Of a DNA stretch of 64,000 nucleotides, positions 29,900 through 40,913 are shown piece after piece. Where the stretch lies: contig NZ_BMNW01000001.1 in NCBI RefSeq assembly GCF_014646755.1, forward strand, positions 325,866 to 389,865, read 5' to 3'. The position numbers and the translations under genes were made by a program. The stretch is from Pseudomonas asuensis (GTDB lineage: Bacteria; Pseudomonadota; Gammaproteobacteria; Pseudomonadales; Pseudomonadaceae). Position 1 is the stretch's first letter; every line of letters begins with the position of its first letter. The notes beneath the pieces are model-generated. The model made no database searches and was not told the DNA's origin. It worked only from the letters and a program-made list of their open reading frames with translations.

Positions 29900-30535
29900 T
29901 TAGGCCTGGTGTCGCGCTTCGACCGCAGCACGCAATACATCGATCAGCGCCTGGATACGCGCATGCTGCATCTTCATCGAAGCCTTGTTAACAATTAGTC
30001 GGGAGCTAATGTGAGCAATGAGTTCCTGCGGCTCAAGACCATTGGCACGCAATGTATTACCGGTATCGACTACGTCAATGATCTTGTCAGCCAGCCCCAC
30101 CAATGGCGCAAGCTCCATTGAACCATAGAGCTTGATGATATCGACCTGACGTCCCTGCTCGGCATAATAACGCTTGGCAATATTGACGAATTTGGTTGCC
30201 ACTTTAAGACGGCCTTTGGGTTCCGGAGCATTCACTGCACCCGCCGTCATCAAGCGGCACTTAGCAATCCTGAGATCCAACGGCTCGTAAAGCCCTTGAC
30301 CTGAGTGCTCCAAAAGCACGTCTTTACCTGCGACACCCAGATCAGCAGCCCCTTGCTCAACATACGTCGGCACGTCAGTGGCACGCACAATGAGAAGACG
30401 CACATCATCTAAACTTGTTGGAATGATGAGCTTACGGCTCTTGTCTGGATCTTCAGTTGGCACGATGCCCGCTGCCGCAAGAAGCGGCAGCGTATCGTTC
30501 AATATCCGGCCTTTTGAAAGCGCGATAGTTAGCAT
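29900..30535 (-). CDS. hisG: ATP phosphoribosyltransferase, short form
   Basis: HisG catalyses the first step of histidine synthesis. The 211-residue product is the short (HisG-S) form, which lacks the C-terminal regulatory domain and needs HisZ; hisZ is not in this window. Visible motifs are [15 protein letters not shown], the [15 protein letters not shown] stretch and the PRPP-binding region [16 protein letters not shown]. It lies 6 bases after murA. Confidence 0.95.
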   Translation of the reverse strand: MLTIALSKGRILNDTLPLLAAAGIVPTEDPDKSRKLIIPTSLDDVRLLIVRATDVPTYVEQGAADLGVAGKDVLLEHSGQGLYEPLDLRIAKCRLMTAGAVNAPEPKGRLKVATKFVNIAKRYYAEQGRQVDIIKLYGSMELAPLVGLADKIIDVVDTGNTLRANGLEPQELIAHISSRLIVNKASMKMQHARIQALIDVLRAAVEARHQA

Positions 30536-30541
30536 GAGCCC

Positions 30542-32069
<1,528 letters not shown>

Positions 32070-32111
32070 GTTCAACCTCCTGGCAACCTATTCCGCAGCC
32101 AGACATGATAC

Positions 32112-32154
32112 AAAAAAGCCCTCCACCTGCGAACCCCAAGGTTGCTGATAGAGG
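32112..32154 (-). terminator. Probable terminator at the end of the mla operon
   Basis: On the minus strand a two-part stem follows the mlaB stop: outer CCTC/GAGG and inner AACC/GGTT with a small bulge. Six T residues (A-run at 32112-32117) come after it. The stem is imperfect, so termination may be partial and allow read-through into ibaG-murA. Confidence 0.5.
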
Positions 32155-32167
32155 ACTGACGAGATAT

Positions 32168-32479
32168 TCAATGAGATAGAGGAAGGATGTCCAATAAACC
32201 GGACACACTTGCGATCTGCTTCATATCCGCAGGCAGATTCCAAATCTCAAGTTTTTTTCCTGCCTGCAGCACATCGCGCTGAAAGGACAGCAGTAGGGAA
32301 AGCCCTGCACTGTTAGAGCGCTCGACACCTGCACAGTCGATCACGATCACATCGGCACTGCTTTGCTGTATATAACGCTGCCCTTCCTGGCGCAGTGCCA
32401 CTGTTGTTTCATGATCGAGAAGACCCGTCAGCGTCATCACACCCGGTACCTTCTCTATCAAATGCGCCTGTGTACTCAT
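32168..32479 (-). CDS. mlaB: Mla lipid-transport STAS-domain protein
   Basis: MlaB is the cytoplasmic STAS subunit that stabilises the MlaFEDB ABC complex and supports MlaF ATPase activity. The 103 residues form a single STAS domain with VIDCAGVERSNSAGLSLLL near residues 46-64. It is the last gene of mlaFEDCB and overlaps mlaC by 4 bases. STAS domains are not specific alone; context gives the assignment. Confidence 0.9.
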   Translation of the reverse strand: MSTQAHLIEKVPGVMTLTGLLDHETTVALRQEGQRYIQQSSADVIVIDCAGVERSNSAGLSLLLSFQRDVLQAGKKLEIWNLPADMKQIASVSGLLDILPLSH

Positions 32480-33123
32480 GAGCCAGCTTGGGCCTTTTGA
32501 GCTTCAGGGGAGTTCTTTGCACGCGCAACAGTATTAGCCCAGTTATCGATCACTTTATCCAAGTTATTGCCGTTGGCCTGCATGGACTGAGCGAACTGAT
32601 CGCGGAACAGTTTTCCAATATTAATGCCGTTGATGATTACGTTACGTACTCTCCAACTGCCATTGATATTTACCATGGTATAGGAAACAGGATACACAGT
32701 ACCGCGGCTGTCACGCACTTCCATACCGACACTGGTGCGCTCGGGATCCTTGTCATTCGATGGCAGGACCTTGATACCCTGGTTGTTGTACTCCAGTAGC
32801 GCGTTGCCATAGAACTGCATCAGGCTGCGCTTGAAGTTTTCCTGAAAACGAGCCATTTGTTCAGGTGATGCCTGACGGCTGTATCTTACCGTCATGATAC
32901 TGCGGGAAATACCCTCGGCATCGACTACAGGCCCAAGAATATCGTTCAAGGAATTATAGAAAGCGTCTGGATTGCTCCGATAGGTTTCCTTGTTACTTTG
33001 CAAATCAGATAGCAGTCTGTCTGTGGTGTTCTGAATGACTTCATGAGCCGAAGGCGCAGCAGTAGCCAGTAGCGGCACTACTGCAAGAAGAGCCAGAACG
33101 CTGTTTCGCAATAATTTGAGCAT
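32476..33123 (-). CDS. mlaC: Periplasmic phospholipid-binding protein MlaC
   Basis: MlaC ferries phospholipids between the outer-membrane MlaA complex and inner-membrane MlaFEDB. The 215 residues have a signal peptide (about 1-22, cleavage after ATA) and the tol_2/MlaC domain with VMTVRYSRQASPEQMARF-like sequence and YPVSYTMVNINGSWRVRNV. It lies between mlaD (12 bases) and mlaB (4-base overlap). mlaA is not in this window. Confidence 0.94.
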   Translation of the reverse strand: MLKLLRNSVLALLAVVPLLATAAPSAHEVIQNTTDRLLSDLQSNKETYRSNPDAFYNSLNDILGPVVDAEGISRSIMTVRYSRQASPEQMARFQENFKRSLMQFYGNALLEYNNQGIKVLPSNDKDPERTSVGMEVRDSRGTVYPVSYTMVNINGSWRVRNVIINGINIGKLFRDQFAQSMQANGNNLDKVIDNWANTVARAKNSPEAQKAQAGS

Positions 33124-33135
33124 GTCGTATCCTTC

Positions 33136-33612
33136 TTACTTATCGTCAGATGAATCTTTGTTGACGGTGTTGAGCAGGAATTTGCCGATTAGATCTTCCA
33201 ATACCAGCGACGACTGGGTGTCACGGATAGTTCCCCCATCCTTAACAACCTCCTCATCGCCACCGACACTGATACCAATGTACTTTTCACCTAACAGGCC
33301 TGCTGTCAGGATAGAAGCAGTAGAATCAACCGGAATGTTATCGACCTGCCTGTCGATCTGCATGGTTACTCGGCCTCGGTAACTATCACGATCCAGATCG
33401 ATTGCCGTTACTCGACCAATCGTGACGCCTGACATCGTAACTTTTGCGCGCACGGTCAGACCGGCAATATTGTCAAAGTAGGCATAGGATTTATAGGTGT
33501 CCTTTTGCTCGCCAATAGTCAAGCCACTGACTCGCAGAGCCAACAGCAGCAAGGCTAGCAAGCCAGCGAGCAGAAACAGGCCGACACCAATTTCCTGGGT
33601 GCGGGTTTGCAT
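33136..33612 (-). CDS. mlaD: MCE-domain lipid-transport protein MlaD
   Basis: MlaD is the inner-membrane MCE protein whose hexameric ring carries phospholipid through a central pore. The 158 residues have one N-terminal helix (about 8-28, EIGVGLFLLAGLLALLLLAL) and one MCE domain (about 38-118, with VTMSGVTIGRVTAI and the pore-loop LLGEKYIGI). Its start shares a base with the mlaE stop (TGATG). Confidence 0.95.
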   Translation of the reverse strand: MQTRTQEIGVGLFLLAGLLALLLLALRVSGLTIGEQKDTYKSYAYFDNIAGLTVRAKVTMSGVTIGRVTAIDLDRDSYRGRVTMQIDRQVDNIPVDSTASILTAGLLGEKYIGISVGGDEEVVKDGGTIRDTQSSLVLEDLIGKFLLNTVNKDSSDDK

Positions 33613-34406
33613 CAGATATCTCCAAACATCAAAGCAGTCAAAAGAAAGTCGAGACCCAGCACAGCCAAAGAGGCATAGACAACAGTTCGGGTCGTTGCAC
33701 GGCTGATCCCCTCGGAAGTGGCATCACAGTCGTACCCCTGAAACACGGCAATCCAGGTCACAACAAAGGCAAATACAAGGCTTTTGATCATTCCGTTAAT
33801 GACATCAGCCATCTGGACGCTGTTCTGCATGGTGCTCCAGAACGAGCCGTCATAGACGCCAAGCCAGTCAACCGCAACCATTGCACCGCCCCAGATACCG
33901 ACGACACTGAAAATGGCCGAGAGCAAAGGCAGCGAAATAAAGCCAGCCCACAGACGCGGAGCCACGATATATTTCAGCGGGTCTACACCAATCATTTCGA
34001 GACTGGACAGCTGCTCGGTTGACTTCATGTTGCCAATTTCAGCGGTCAACGCAGAACCGGCACGACCTGCAAAAAGAAGTGCACTGACGACAGGTCCTAA
34101 CTCTCTTAACAAGGTAAGAGCCACCATCTGCCCAACAGCCTGCTCAGAGCCATAAGTCACCAGGATGTTGTATCCCTGAAGGGCTATGACCATCCCGATG
34201 AAAAGACCGGAAACCAGAATGATAGGCAGCGACAAAACACCTACCGAGTAGAGCTGCTTAACCAACAGCTGCCCGCCCCTGCCCGCGCCGGACCGGCCAA
34301 GCAATGACTGCAATAGTAGAAGGACAGAACGACCGGCCGCCGCCAATACATCCAGGCCTGCGCGCCCCAGCAAGCGGATGCGCTCAAGCAATGAAACGTG
34401 ACGCAT
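33612..34406 (-). CDS. mlaE: Mla ABC-transporter permease MlaE
   Basis: MlaE is the permease of the phospholipid-transport ABC complex. The 264 residues show an amphipathic N-terminus and about five transmembrane helices with the family core [34 protein letters not shown] and [18 protein letters not shown]. One-base overlaps with mlaF and mlaD show tight coupling. Confidence 0.95.
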   Translation of the reverse strand: MRHVSLLERIRLLGRAGLDVLAAAGRSVLLLLQSLLGRSGAGRGGQLLVKQLYSVGVLSLPIILVSGLFIGMVIALQGYNILVTYGSEQAVGQMVALTLLRELGPVVSALLFAGRAGSALTAEIGNMKSTEQLSSLEMIGVDPLKYIVAPRLWAGFISLPLLSAIFSVVGIWGGAMVAVDWLGVYDGSFWSTMQNSVQMADVINGMIKSLVFAFVVTWIAVFQGYDCDATSEGISRATTRTVVYASLAVLGLDFLLTALMFGDI

Positions 34407-35215
34407 TAGCGCCTCCCCAAAAGATCTTCGCTGTAGCTAGGCGCGGCGAAATGAAAGGGTACCGGGCCATCCGGGGTACCTTTTATGAACTGAAGCACTC
34501 GCGGATCAGACGACTCTTTGAGTTCTGCCGGCGTTCCCTGACCCAGCACCTGGGTGTCGCCTACAATATAGAGGTAGTCAGCAATGCTGGCCGTCTCGGC
34601 TAGATCGTGCGAAACAACAATGCTGGTCAACCCCAACGCATTGTTAAGCAGACGGATCAAGCGCACTAGAACACCCATGGCAATAGGGTCCTGCCCTACA
34701 AAGGGCTCGTCATACATTAGGATCTGGGGATCCAATGCAATAGCCCGAGCAAGGGCAACACGGCGCTTCATACCGCCAGAAAGCTCGTCAGGCATCAGTT
34801 CGATAGCGCCTCGCAGACCTACCGCCTGGAGCTTCATCAGAACGATGTCCCTGATCATTTCCTCGGGTAACTTGGTATGCACCCTCAAGGGAAATGCCAC
34901 GTTTTCAAAAACATCCAGATCCGTAAACAATGCACCGCTCTGAAACAGAACGCCCATTTGTTTACGCACGTTGAAGAGATCACTTCGAGACAAGGTAGGA
35001 AGATTAAGATTGTTAACCCATACCTCACCCTTTTCAGGGCGTAACTGGGCTGCAATCAAGCGTAACAACGTTGTCTTGCCACTCCCTGAAGGCCCCATGA
35101 TACCGGTGACTTTGCCACGCGGGATGCGGATATCAACATTTTCGTAGATGGTACGCTCGCCTCGCTTGAAGGTAATGCCTTTAAGCTCGACCGCATACTC
35201 GCTATCGGTGTTCAT
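34406..35215 (-). CDS. mlaF: Mla ABC-transporter ATPase MlaF
   Basis: MlaF is the ATPase of the Mla system. The 269 residues have Walker [10 protein letters not shown] near 41-49, the signature [19 protein letters not shown] and Walker [14 protein letters not shown], with the switch histidine in VVSHDL. It heads the mlaFEDCB operon and is divergent from kdsD across 209 bases, which contain a TATAAT (35375-35380) facing kdsD but no recognisable -35. Confidence 0.95.
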   Translation of the reverse strand: MNTDSEYAVELKGITFKRGERTIYENVDIRIPRGKVTGIMGPSGSGKTTLLRLIAAQLRPEKGEVWVNNLNLPTLSRSDLFNVRKQMGVLFQSGALFTDLDVFENVAFPLRVHTKLPEEMIRDIVLMKLQAVGLRGAIELMPDELSGGMKRRVALARAIALDPQILMYDEPFVGQDPIAMGVLVRLIRLLNNALGLTSIVVSHDLAETASIADYLYIVGDTQVLGQGTPAELKESSDPRVLQFIKGTPDGPVPFHFAAPSYSEDLLGRR

Positions 35216-35424
35216 CTAAACTCCTAGCTTACAGCCCTCCTGGCAGACGCATCGAATAGCATCCAAGGCACTTTAAGGGCCTATCCGACAAGGACACAGC
35301 ATAACATTTCAGTGCCACCTCCCCAACATCAACATAATTCAATCGTTTTCATAGGAGGGGGCATTTATTGTCGCTATAATTCTGCGTTTTCAATCAAACC
35401 GCTGCCCAGCAAACTGGTAGACAA

Positions 35425-36399
35425 ATGACCCACGCTGCAAATTTCATTGAATCCGCAAATCGTACCATCAGCTATGAAGTGGACGCCGTGAACGAATTGC
35501 GTGGGCGTATAGACGAGCGCTTCGTCAAAGCCTGCGAGCTGATGCTCGAATGCAAGGGACGCATTGTTGTTCTGGGCATGGGGAAGTCGGGCCATATCGG
35601 CAACAAAATTGCCGCTACCTTAGCCAGTACCGGTACACCGGCGTTTTTCGTTCATCCCGCCGAGGCCAGCCATGGCGACATGGGGATGATTACCCAGGCA
35701 GATATTGTGCTGGCTTTGTCGAACTCGGGCTCTACCCCTGAGATAGTGACACTGTTGCCCCTTATCAAGCGACTCGGAATAACCCTGATTAGCATGACAG
35801 GCAATCCTCAGTCGCCTTTGGCACAAGCGGCTACTGTCAATCTGGATGCAGGCGTTACTCAGGAGGCCTGCCCCCTGAATCTTGCTCCGACCTCGTCCAC
35901 TACTGCCTGTCTTGTTCTGGGGGATGCCCTCGCTATTGCCTTACTCGATGCGCGGGGGTTTACGGCTGAGGATTTTGCTTTCTCTCACCCGGGCGGCGCG
36001 CTTGGTCGACGCCTGCTCCTTAAAGTTGAACATGTCATGCACAGCGGCAAAGAGCTACCACAGGTTCCGCGGGGCACTTCACTCAGCGGTGCATTGCTTG
36101 AGATGTCACAGAAAGGCCTTGGCATGACGGTTGTTATTGAGCCTGATGGCCGACTGGCAGGTATTTTTACTGACGGGGATCTTCGGCGTGCGCTGGATCG
36201 GGAAATTGACGTACGCTCAACCATTATAGATCAGGTCATGACCGAGCACGGCCGCACGGCGCGACCGCACATGCTCGCAGCCGAGGCACTGAAAGTCATG
36301 GAAGATCACAAAATTAGTGCATTGGTCGTGGTCGACGAACAAAACCATCCTCTCGGAGCACTCAACATGCATGACCTGCTAAGGGCAGGCGTTATGTGA
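35425..36399 (+). CDS. kdsD: D-arabinose 5-phosphate isomerase KdsD
   Basis: KdsD makes D-arabinose 5-phosphate, the first step in Kdo synthesis for LPS. The 324 residues comprise a SIS domain (about 40-180, GMGKSGHIGNKIAATLASTG and LSNSGSTPEIV) and two CBS repeats (about 210-324, with GIFTDGDLRRALD). It precedes the lpt operon, but the next step usually encoded here, kdsC, is missing. The last codons overlap a GTG that begins a short kdsC-like remnant. Confidence 0.95.
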   Translation: MTHAANFIESANRTISYEVDAVNELRGRIDERFVKACELMLECKGRIVVLGMGKSGHIGNKIAATLASTGTPAFFVHPAEASHGDMGMITQADIVLALSNSGSTPEIVTLLPLIKRLGITLISMTGNPQSPLAQAATVNLDAGVTQEACPLNLAPTSSTTACLVLGDALAIALLDARGFTAEDFAFSHPGGALGRRLLLKVEHVMHSGKELPQVPRGTSLSGALLEMSQKGLGMTVVIEPDGRLAGIFTDGDLRRALDREIDVRSTIIDQVMTEHGRTARPHMLAAEALKVMEDHKISALVVVDEQNHPLGALNMHDLLRAGVM

Positions 36400-36539
36400 G
36401 CACAGGGGATCAGTACACTCGTGCACGTCGCATCAAAAACACAGCCTATCACTGTTATTGTATGGTTGTGATAATGGTTATAAATGCTTTACACCTCAAA
36501 CGACCCAAAGCCCTTGCAGTGCTTTATCACACCGTTTGA
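36396..36539 (+). pseudogene. Possible vestige of kdsC (Kdo-8-phosphate phosphatase)
   Basis: A 47-codon frame opens at a GTG overlapping the kdsD stop and reads VSTGDQYTRARRIK before diverging. In Pseudomonas, as I recall, KdsC begins close to MTTDLMQRARQIKLAVFD, so the start position and the RAR-IK segment match. The HAD motif DVDGVLTDG and everything after it are absent, and the rest of the frame is not recognisable. The match is short, about 14 residues, so this is a suggestion supported mainly by position. Confidence 0.4.
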
Positions 36540-36566
36540 CTACAATGTTTTTGCAGGCCTTTTGTC

Positions 36567-37139
36567 ATGTTCCGTACACTGCGTAAACCCGTGCTTTATG
36601 TCTTGATCGCCCTAGCGTTGGTCGCTGTTGGTTATTGGAACCTTTTGCCGCAACGTTTTATCGATGATCCAGCAGGCAATGCACAGATCGATAATGCTAT
36701 TGATGCCTATGCGACCAATGTCAAAACGATCCAGTACCGCACCGATGGAAAGATACAATATGAAATGACGGCCGAACGGCTTGATCATGTGCAAGCTACC
36801 GATGTCACGCTGGTTTCAAAACCTGACATGCTGGCATACCGAGGTACTGACCTGCCTTGGCATGTTCGTAGCGCAAGAGCCGAGGTAGCGCCAAAAGGTA
36901 CACAAGCCGAACTGATAGATGATGTCAGAGTCGAGCGTACAGACGAAAAGGGCCGCCCTATCGTAATGACGACGACTCGGATGACTGTTTTTCCTGACAA
37001 AAATTATGCGCAGACTGAGCAAGCCGTTAAGATTGAGGCCGCTAATAGCGTGACCACAGCGAAAGGCATGAAAGCGTACCTGAATGACGGCAGAATGCTC
37101 CTGCTGTCCAATGTAAGAGGCCAGCATGAGGTTCGTTAA
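36567..37139 (+). CDS. lptC: LPS export protein LptC
   Basis: LptC is the bitopic inner-membrane protein that receives LPS from LptB2FG and passes it to LptA. The 190 residues have one N-terminal helix (about 9-25, VLYVLIALALVAVGYW) and a periplasmic beta-jellyroll with VKTIQYRTDGKIQYEMTAERL. lptA begins 14 bases before its stop. In PAO1 kdsC lies immediately upstream; here about 165 bases separate it from kdsD. Confidence 0.93.
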   Translation: MFRTLRKPVLYVLIALALVAVGYWNLLPQRFIDDPAGNAQIDNAIDAYATNVKTIQYRTDGKIQYEMTAERLDHVQATDVTLVSKPDMLAYRGTDLPWHVRSARAEVAPKGTQAELIDDVRVERTDEKGRPIVMTTTRMTVFPDKNYAQTEQAVKIEAANSVTTAKGMKAYLNDGRMLLLSNVRGQHEVR

Positions 37140-37671
37140 ATCTCTATCCCTTCTTTTGACCCTGGGCACTACGTTCGGAAGCGTAAATGCCTGGGCCCTG
37201 CCTTCTGACCGCAATCAACCTATCCGGGTGCAAGCCGATAGCGCCGAGCTTGATGACAAGCAGAACGTAGCGGTTTATCGAGGCGACGTTATCATTACCC
37301 AAGGGACAATGAAGATCACGGGCAATACCGTGACCATCACCCAGGACAACAACGGTAATATCAAGGTAGCAACCGCCGTTGGCAAACCGGCTCACTATGA
37401 GCAGAAGCCCTCAGCTGACAAAGACACTGTGAAGGCCTATGGCCTGACCATTCAGTACTATGCAGATGAAAATCGTATCGTTCTGATCGACCAGGCACGT
37501 GTCGAACAACAAGGCAATACGTTCGAGGGCGAAAAGATCGTCTATGACACGCAGCGTCAGATTGTGAATGCTGGTCGTGCGAATGGCAGCAAGATCACTA
37601 CGCCAAGACCACGCATCGACATGGTCATACAGCCCAAGAATAAAGATCAGCAGCCGGGGCAAGCTCAATGA
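37126..37671 (+). CDS. lptA: LPS transport periplasmic bridge protein LptA
   Basis: LptA polymers form the periplasmic bridge that carries LPS to LptD. The 181 residues have a signal peptide (about 1-24, ending VNAWA) and an OstA domain with [24 protein letters not shown] and YTIQYYAD-like repeats. A basic-Gln tail follows ([11 protein letters not shown]). It overlaps lptC by 14 bases and lptB by 4. Confidence 0.95.
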   Translation: MRFVKSLSLLLTLGTTFGSVNAWALPSDRNQPIRVQADSAELDDKQNVAVYRGDVIITQGTMKITGNTVTITQDNNGNIKVATAVGKPAHYEQKPSADKDTVKAYGLTIQYYADENRIVLIDQARVEQQGNTFEGEKIVYDTQRQIVNAGRANGSKITTPRPRIDMVIQPKNKDQQPGQAQ

Positions 37672-38396
37672 CAGTACTGCTCAAAGCGCAGCATCTGGCC
37701 AAGAGCTACAAAGGCCGTCAAGTGGTTCGGGATGTCAGCCTAACCATTGAAAGCGGCCAGATCGTTGGACTGCTTGGTCCTAACGGTGCAGGCAAGACGA
37801 CTTGCTTCTACATGATCGTAGGATTGGTCAATGCCGACCACGGCCGTGTCCTGATTGATAACCAGGACGTGACCAACCTGCCCATGCACGGCAGAGCACA
37901 AGCAGGAATTGGCTATCTTCCTCAAGAAGCATCGATATTCCGCAAACTTACCGTGGCCAACAACATAATGGCTATTCTTGAAACGCGTAAAGACTTGGAC
38001 CGAAACGGTCGTGCCCAAGAGCTTGAATCGCTGCTTCAAGAGTTCCATATTACTCACATCCGCGACAACTTAGGCATGAGCCTGTCGGGCGGTGAGCGTC
38101 GTCGCGTTGAAATTGCACGCGCACTGGCAACTGCTCCCAAATTCATTCTATTGGATGAACCTTTTGCCGGTGTTGACCCTATTTCGGTGGGCGATATCAA
38201 ACAGATCATTCGCCACTTGAAAGCCAAAGGCATTGGTGTCCTGATCACGGATCACAATGTCCGGGAAACGCTCACCATCTGTGAGATGGCTTATATTGTG
38301 AATGCTGGACAGTTAATTGCTGAAGGCGACGCCGAAAGCGTACTGGCCAATGACCTGGTTAAGGAAGTTTATCTGGGGCATGAGTTCCGCCTCTAG
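37668..38396 (+). CDS. lptB: LPS export ABC ATPase LptB
   Basis: LptB powers LPS extraction by LptFG. The 242 residues have Walker [10 protein letters not shown] near 38-46, signature [16 protein letters not shown] and Walker [14 protein letters not shown], and the switch histidine in [11 protein letters not shown]. It overlaps lptA by 4 bases and precedes rpoN by 107 bases with a TATAAT at 38419-38424 lacking a clear -35. Confidence 0.96.
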   Translation: MTVLLKAQHLAKSYKGRQVVRDVSLTIESGQIVGLLGPNGAGKTTCFYMIVGLVNADHGRVLIDNQDVTNLPMHGRAQAGIGYLPQEASIFRKLTVANNIMAILETRKDLDRNGRAQELESLLQEFHITHIRDNLGMSLSGGERRRVEIARALATAPKFILLDEPFAGVDPISVGDIKQIIRHLKAKGIGVLITDHNVRETLTICEMAYIVNAGQLIAEGDAESVLANDLVKEVYLGHEFRL

Positions 38397-38503
38397 GCAA
38401 AAGGGTAAAAACCAGGCATATAATTTGCTCATCCCTACCAAGTTATCTGGTGGGCTCCGTGGCGCAGTTCGCGTCTGTAGATTAAGGTGCTAAGCCCGCA
38501 GCC

Positions 38504-40000
38504 ATGAAACCATCGTTAGTATTAAAGATGGGCCAGCAGCTGACCATGACTCCTCAGCTGCAACAGGCCATTCGACTGCTTCAACTTTCGACGCTTGATC
38601 TCCAGCAGGAAATTCAGGAAGCCCTGGAATCCAACCCAATGCTGGAGCGGCAAGAAGAAGGTGAGGATTTTGATCACAGTGACCCGCTTGCTGATGGTGA
38701 TGAGCTCTCTAAACCTGGTAGCCAAGAGGTCACTTACAAAGATACAGCTCCTTCGATAGAGGCCTCAGAGTCGGACGAGTCGGAGTGGAGTGACCGCATT
38801 CCCAATGAGCTTCCCGTCGATACCGCTTGGGAAGACATTTATCAGACAAGCGCAAGCAACCTTCCTAGCTCTGATGATGATGAATGGGACTTCACCTCAA
38901 GAACGTCGACCGGTGAAAGCTTGCAGAGCCACCTGCTCTGGCAGCTAAATCTGGCGCCCATGTCAGATATAGATCGCATGATCGCCATGTCGATCATTGA
39001 TGGCATCAACAATGATGGCTACCTTGAGGAGTCCCTTGAGGACATTCATGCCTCGCTAGATCCTGAACTAGACGTAGAGATCGATGAAGTTGAGGTGGTC
39101 CTGCGTCGTGTCCAGCAATTTGAGCCTGCCGGCGTAGGTGCCCGCAACCTCAAAGAGTGTCTTTTGCTGCAACTCAATCAGTTGCCTGTTAAGACACCTC
39201 GCCTTACAGAGGCCAAACGCCTGGTCAGTGATTATCTGGACATGCTAGGCAGCAGGGATTACAGCCAGCTCATGCGTCGCATGAAGATCAAGGAAGATGA
39301 GTTACGTGGCGTAATCGAACTGATTCAAAGCCTTCACCCTCGCCCAGGCTCGGAGATCGAATCTGGCGAGGCTGAGTACGTGGTTCCCGATGTTATTGTG
39401 CGCAAGCATAACGATCGCTGGCTAGTCGAGTTGAATCAGGAATCCGTACCACGGCTACGTGTGAACTCGCAGTATGCCGGCTTCGTAAAGCGGGCTGACA
39501 GCAGTGCCGACAATACCTTCATGCGCAATCAGTTGCAGGAGGCTCGCTGGTTTATCAAGAGTCTGCAAAGCCGCAACGAAACCCTGATGAAGGTAGCGAC
39601 ACAAATCGTTGAGCATCAGCGAGGCTTTTTAGAGTATGGCGAAGAGGCCATGAAGCCATTGGTTCTTCATGACATCGCCGAGGCCGTTGGCATGCACGAG
39701 TCCACCATTTCTCGTGTTACCACTCAAAAATATATGCACACGCCTCGTGGCATATACGAATTGAAATACTTCTTCTCCAGCCATGTAAACACAGCTGAGG
39801 GCGGTGAATGCTCGTCAACCGCCATTCGCGCGATCATTAAAAAACTCGTGGCTGCCGAAAATGCAAAAAAGCCATTGAGCGACAGCAAGATCGCTGGTTT
39901 ACTGGAGTCACAAGGCATACAAGTCGCACGTCGAACGGTAGCCAAATACCGCGAGTCCCTGGGCATTGCCCCATCGAGTGAGCGGAAAAGGTTAGTGTAG
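38504..40000 (+). CDS. rpoN: RNA polymerase sigma-54 factor
   Basis: RpoN directs transcription from -24/-12 promoters with enhancer-binding activators, controlling nitrogen metabolism, pili and flagella in Pseudomonas. The 498 residues show the Gln/Leu-rich region I ([21 protein letters not shown]), the acidic region II (about 50-120), the core-binding region, the HTH ([19 protein letters not shown]) and the RpoN box [14 protein letters not shown] near the C-terminus. It heads the hpf-ptsN-rapZ-ptsO block. Confidence 0.97.
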   Translation: MKPSLVLKMGQQLTMTPQLQQAIRLLQLSTLDLQQEIQEALESNPMLERQEEGEDFDHSDPLADGDELSKPGSQEVTYKDTAPSIEASESDESEWSDRIPNELPVDTAWEDIYQTSASNLPSSDDDEWDFTSRTSTGESLQSHLLWQLNLAPMSDIDRMIAMSIIDGINNDGYLEESLEDIHASLDPELDVEIDEVEVVLRRVQQFEPAGVGARNLKECLLLQLNQLPVKTPRLTEAKRLVSDYLDMLGSRDYSQLMRRMKIKEDELRGVIELIQSLHPRPGSEIESGEAEYVVPDVIVRKHNDRWLVELNQESVPRLRVNSQYAGFVKRADSSADNTFMRNQLQEARWFIKSLQSRNETLMKVATQIVEHQRGFLEYGEEAMKPLVLHDIAEAVGMHESTISRVTTQKYMHTPRGIYELKYFFSSHVNTAEGGECSSTAIRAIIKKLVAAENAKKPLSDSKIAGLLESQGIQVARRTVAKYRESLGIAPSSERKRLV

Positions 40001-40072
40001 ACTCGGCGACTCGCCACGAGCGGACTGCGAGCGCGGAGGCTAGAGGCGCTTATCGCTCAACAGTGTTTCTTT

Positions 40073-40091
40073 GGCAGGCCTAACGCCTGCC
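40073..40091 (+). other. Hairpin between rpoN and hpf
   Basis: A perfect 7-bp stem GGCAGGC/GCCTGCC with a CTAAC loop lies 72 bases after rpoN and 31 before hpf. No T-run follows, so it may be a weak terminator or a processing site that separates rpoN from the downstream genes. Confidence 0.4.
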
Positions 40092-40122
40092 TGTTACACC
40101 ACGGCAATAAGGAGAACGCGGT

Positions 40123-40431
40123 ATGCAAGTTAACATCAGTGGGCATCAACTGGATGTTACCGACTCCCTTCGCAGCTACGTTGGAGAAAAGCTCGCCCGA
40201 CTTGAACGCCACTTCGATCGCATTACCAGTGCTCAGGTAATCATGCAGGTCGACAAACTGAAACAGAAAGTTGAAGCCACCCTGCACGTCGCAGGTGCGT
40301 CGGTCGTTGCAAATGCCGAACATGAAGACATGTACGCAGCCATCGACCTCCTCACCGATAAACTCGATCGCCAGTTGATCAAGCACAAAGAGAAACAGCT
40401 CGAGAGGCAGCAAGGGTTGGGCGTCCGTTGA
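40123..40431 (+). CDS. hpf: Ribosome hibernation promoting factor, short form
   Basis: HPF binds the 30S decoding region and promotes 100S dimer formation in stationary phase. The 102 residues are one S30AE domain (MQVNISGHQLDVTDSLRSYV, LERHFDRITSAQVIM) without the C-terminal dimerisation domain of long HPF, as in other gamma-proteobacteria. It follows rpoN by 122 bases and has an AAGGAGAA ribosome site. Confidence 0.94.
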   Translation: MQVNISGHQLDVTDSLRSYVGEKLARLERHFDRITSAQVIMQVDKLKQKVEATLHVAGASVVANAEHEDMYAAIDLLTDKLDRQLIKHKEKQLERQQGLGVR

Positions 40432-40447
40432 GACTTAACATCACCCT

Positions 40448-40912
40448 ATGATTCGATTAGAAACCATTCTGACCCCTGGCCGTTCACACGTGAACGTGCC
40501 AGGCGTCAGCAAAGAAAGCGTGCTTCAGCAGATTGCTGAAATTGCTGTGCTTGACCTGCCAGGGCATGACGCTCACTCGATTTTTGAAAGCCTGATGGCT
40601 CGAGAAAAGCTAGGGTCGACAGGCTTTGGCAATGGAATAGCTATTCCCCACTGCCGCCTGAGTGGCTCTAAAGAGCCCATCAGCGTTTTGTGTCATCTAC
40701 AAACTCCAGTCGATTTTGATTCATTGGACGGAGCGCCGGTAGACCTGATTTTTGTTCTGTTGGTACCCGAAGCCGCTACTGAACAGCATCTGGAGTTGCT
40801 ACGTCAGATTGCTGCCATGCTGGATAAAGCTGAGATCCGGGATCGCCTGCGTCATGCAACTACCAGTGCTGGGCTCTATCAAATAGTTATCGACGCTCAA
40901 AGCGGTCATTAA
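40448..40912 (+). CDS. ptsN: Nitrogen PTS enzyme IIA
   Basis: PtsN (EIIA-Ntr) is the terminal phosphoacceptor of the PTS-Ntr chain and acts by binding partner proteins rather than moving sugar. The 154 residues have the phosphorylated His68 in [13 protein letters not shown]. It lies 16 bases after hpf and 1 base before rapZ. The first enzyme, PtsP, is not in this window. Confidence 0.95.
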   Translation: MIRLETILTPGRSHVNVPGVSKESVLQQIAEIAVLDLPGHDAHSIFESLMAREKLGSTGFGNGIAIPHCRLSGSKEPISVLCHLQTPVDFDSLDGAPVDLIFVLLVPEAATEQHLELLRQIAAMLDKAEIRDRLRHATTSAGLYQIVIDAQSGH

Positions 40913-40913
40913 C

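Noticed and set aside
36400..36566. Intact short gene between kdsD and lptC
   Set aside because: The only frame there has 47 codons and loses all resemblance to a known family after residue 14, so it is listed as a possible remnant and not as a functional gene.
38450..38503. tRNA-like start (GGGCTCCGTGGCGCAGTTCG) before rpoN
   Set aside because: The first bases resemble a tRNA acceptor and D arm, but no anticodon stem, T arm or matching 3' acceptor strand follows before the rpoN start.
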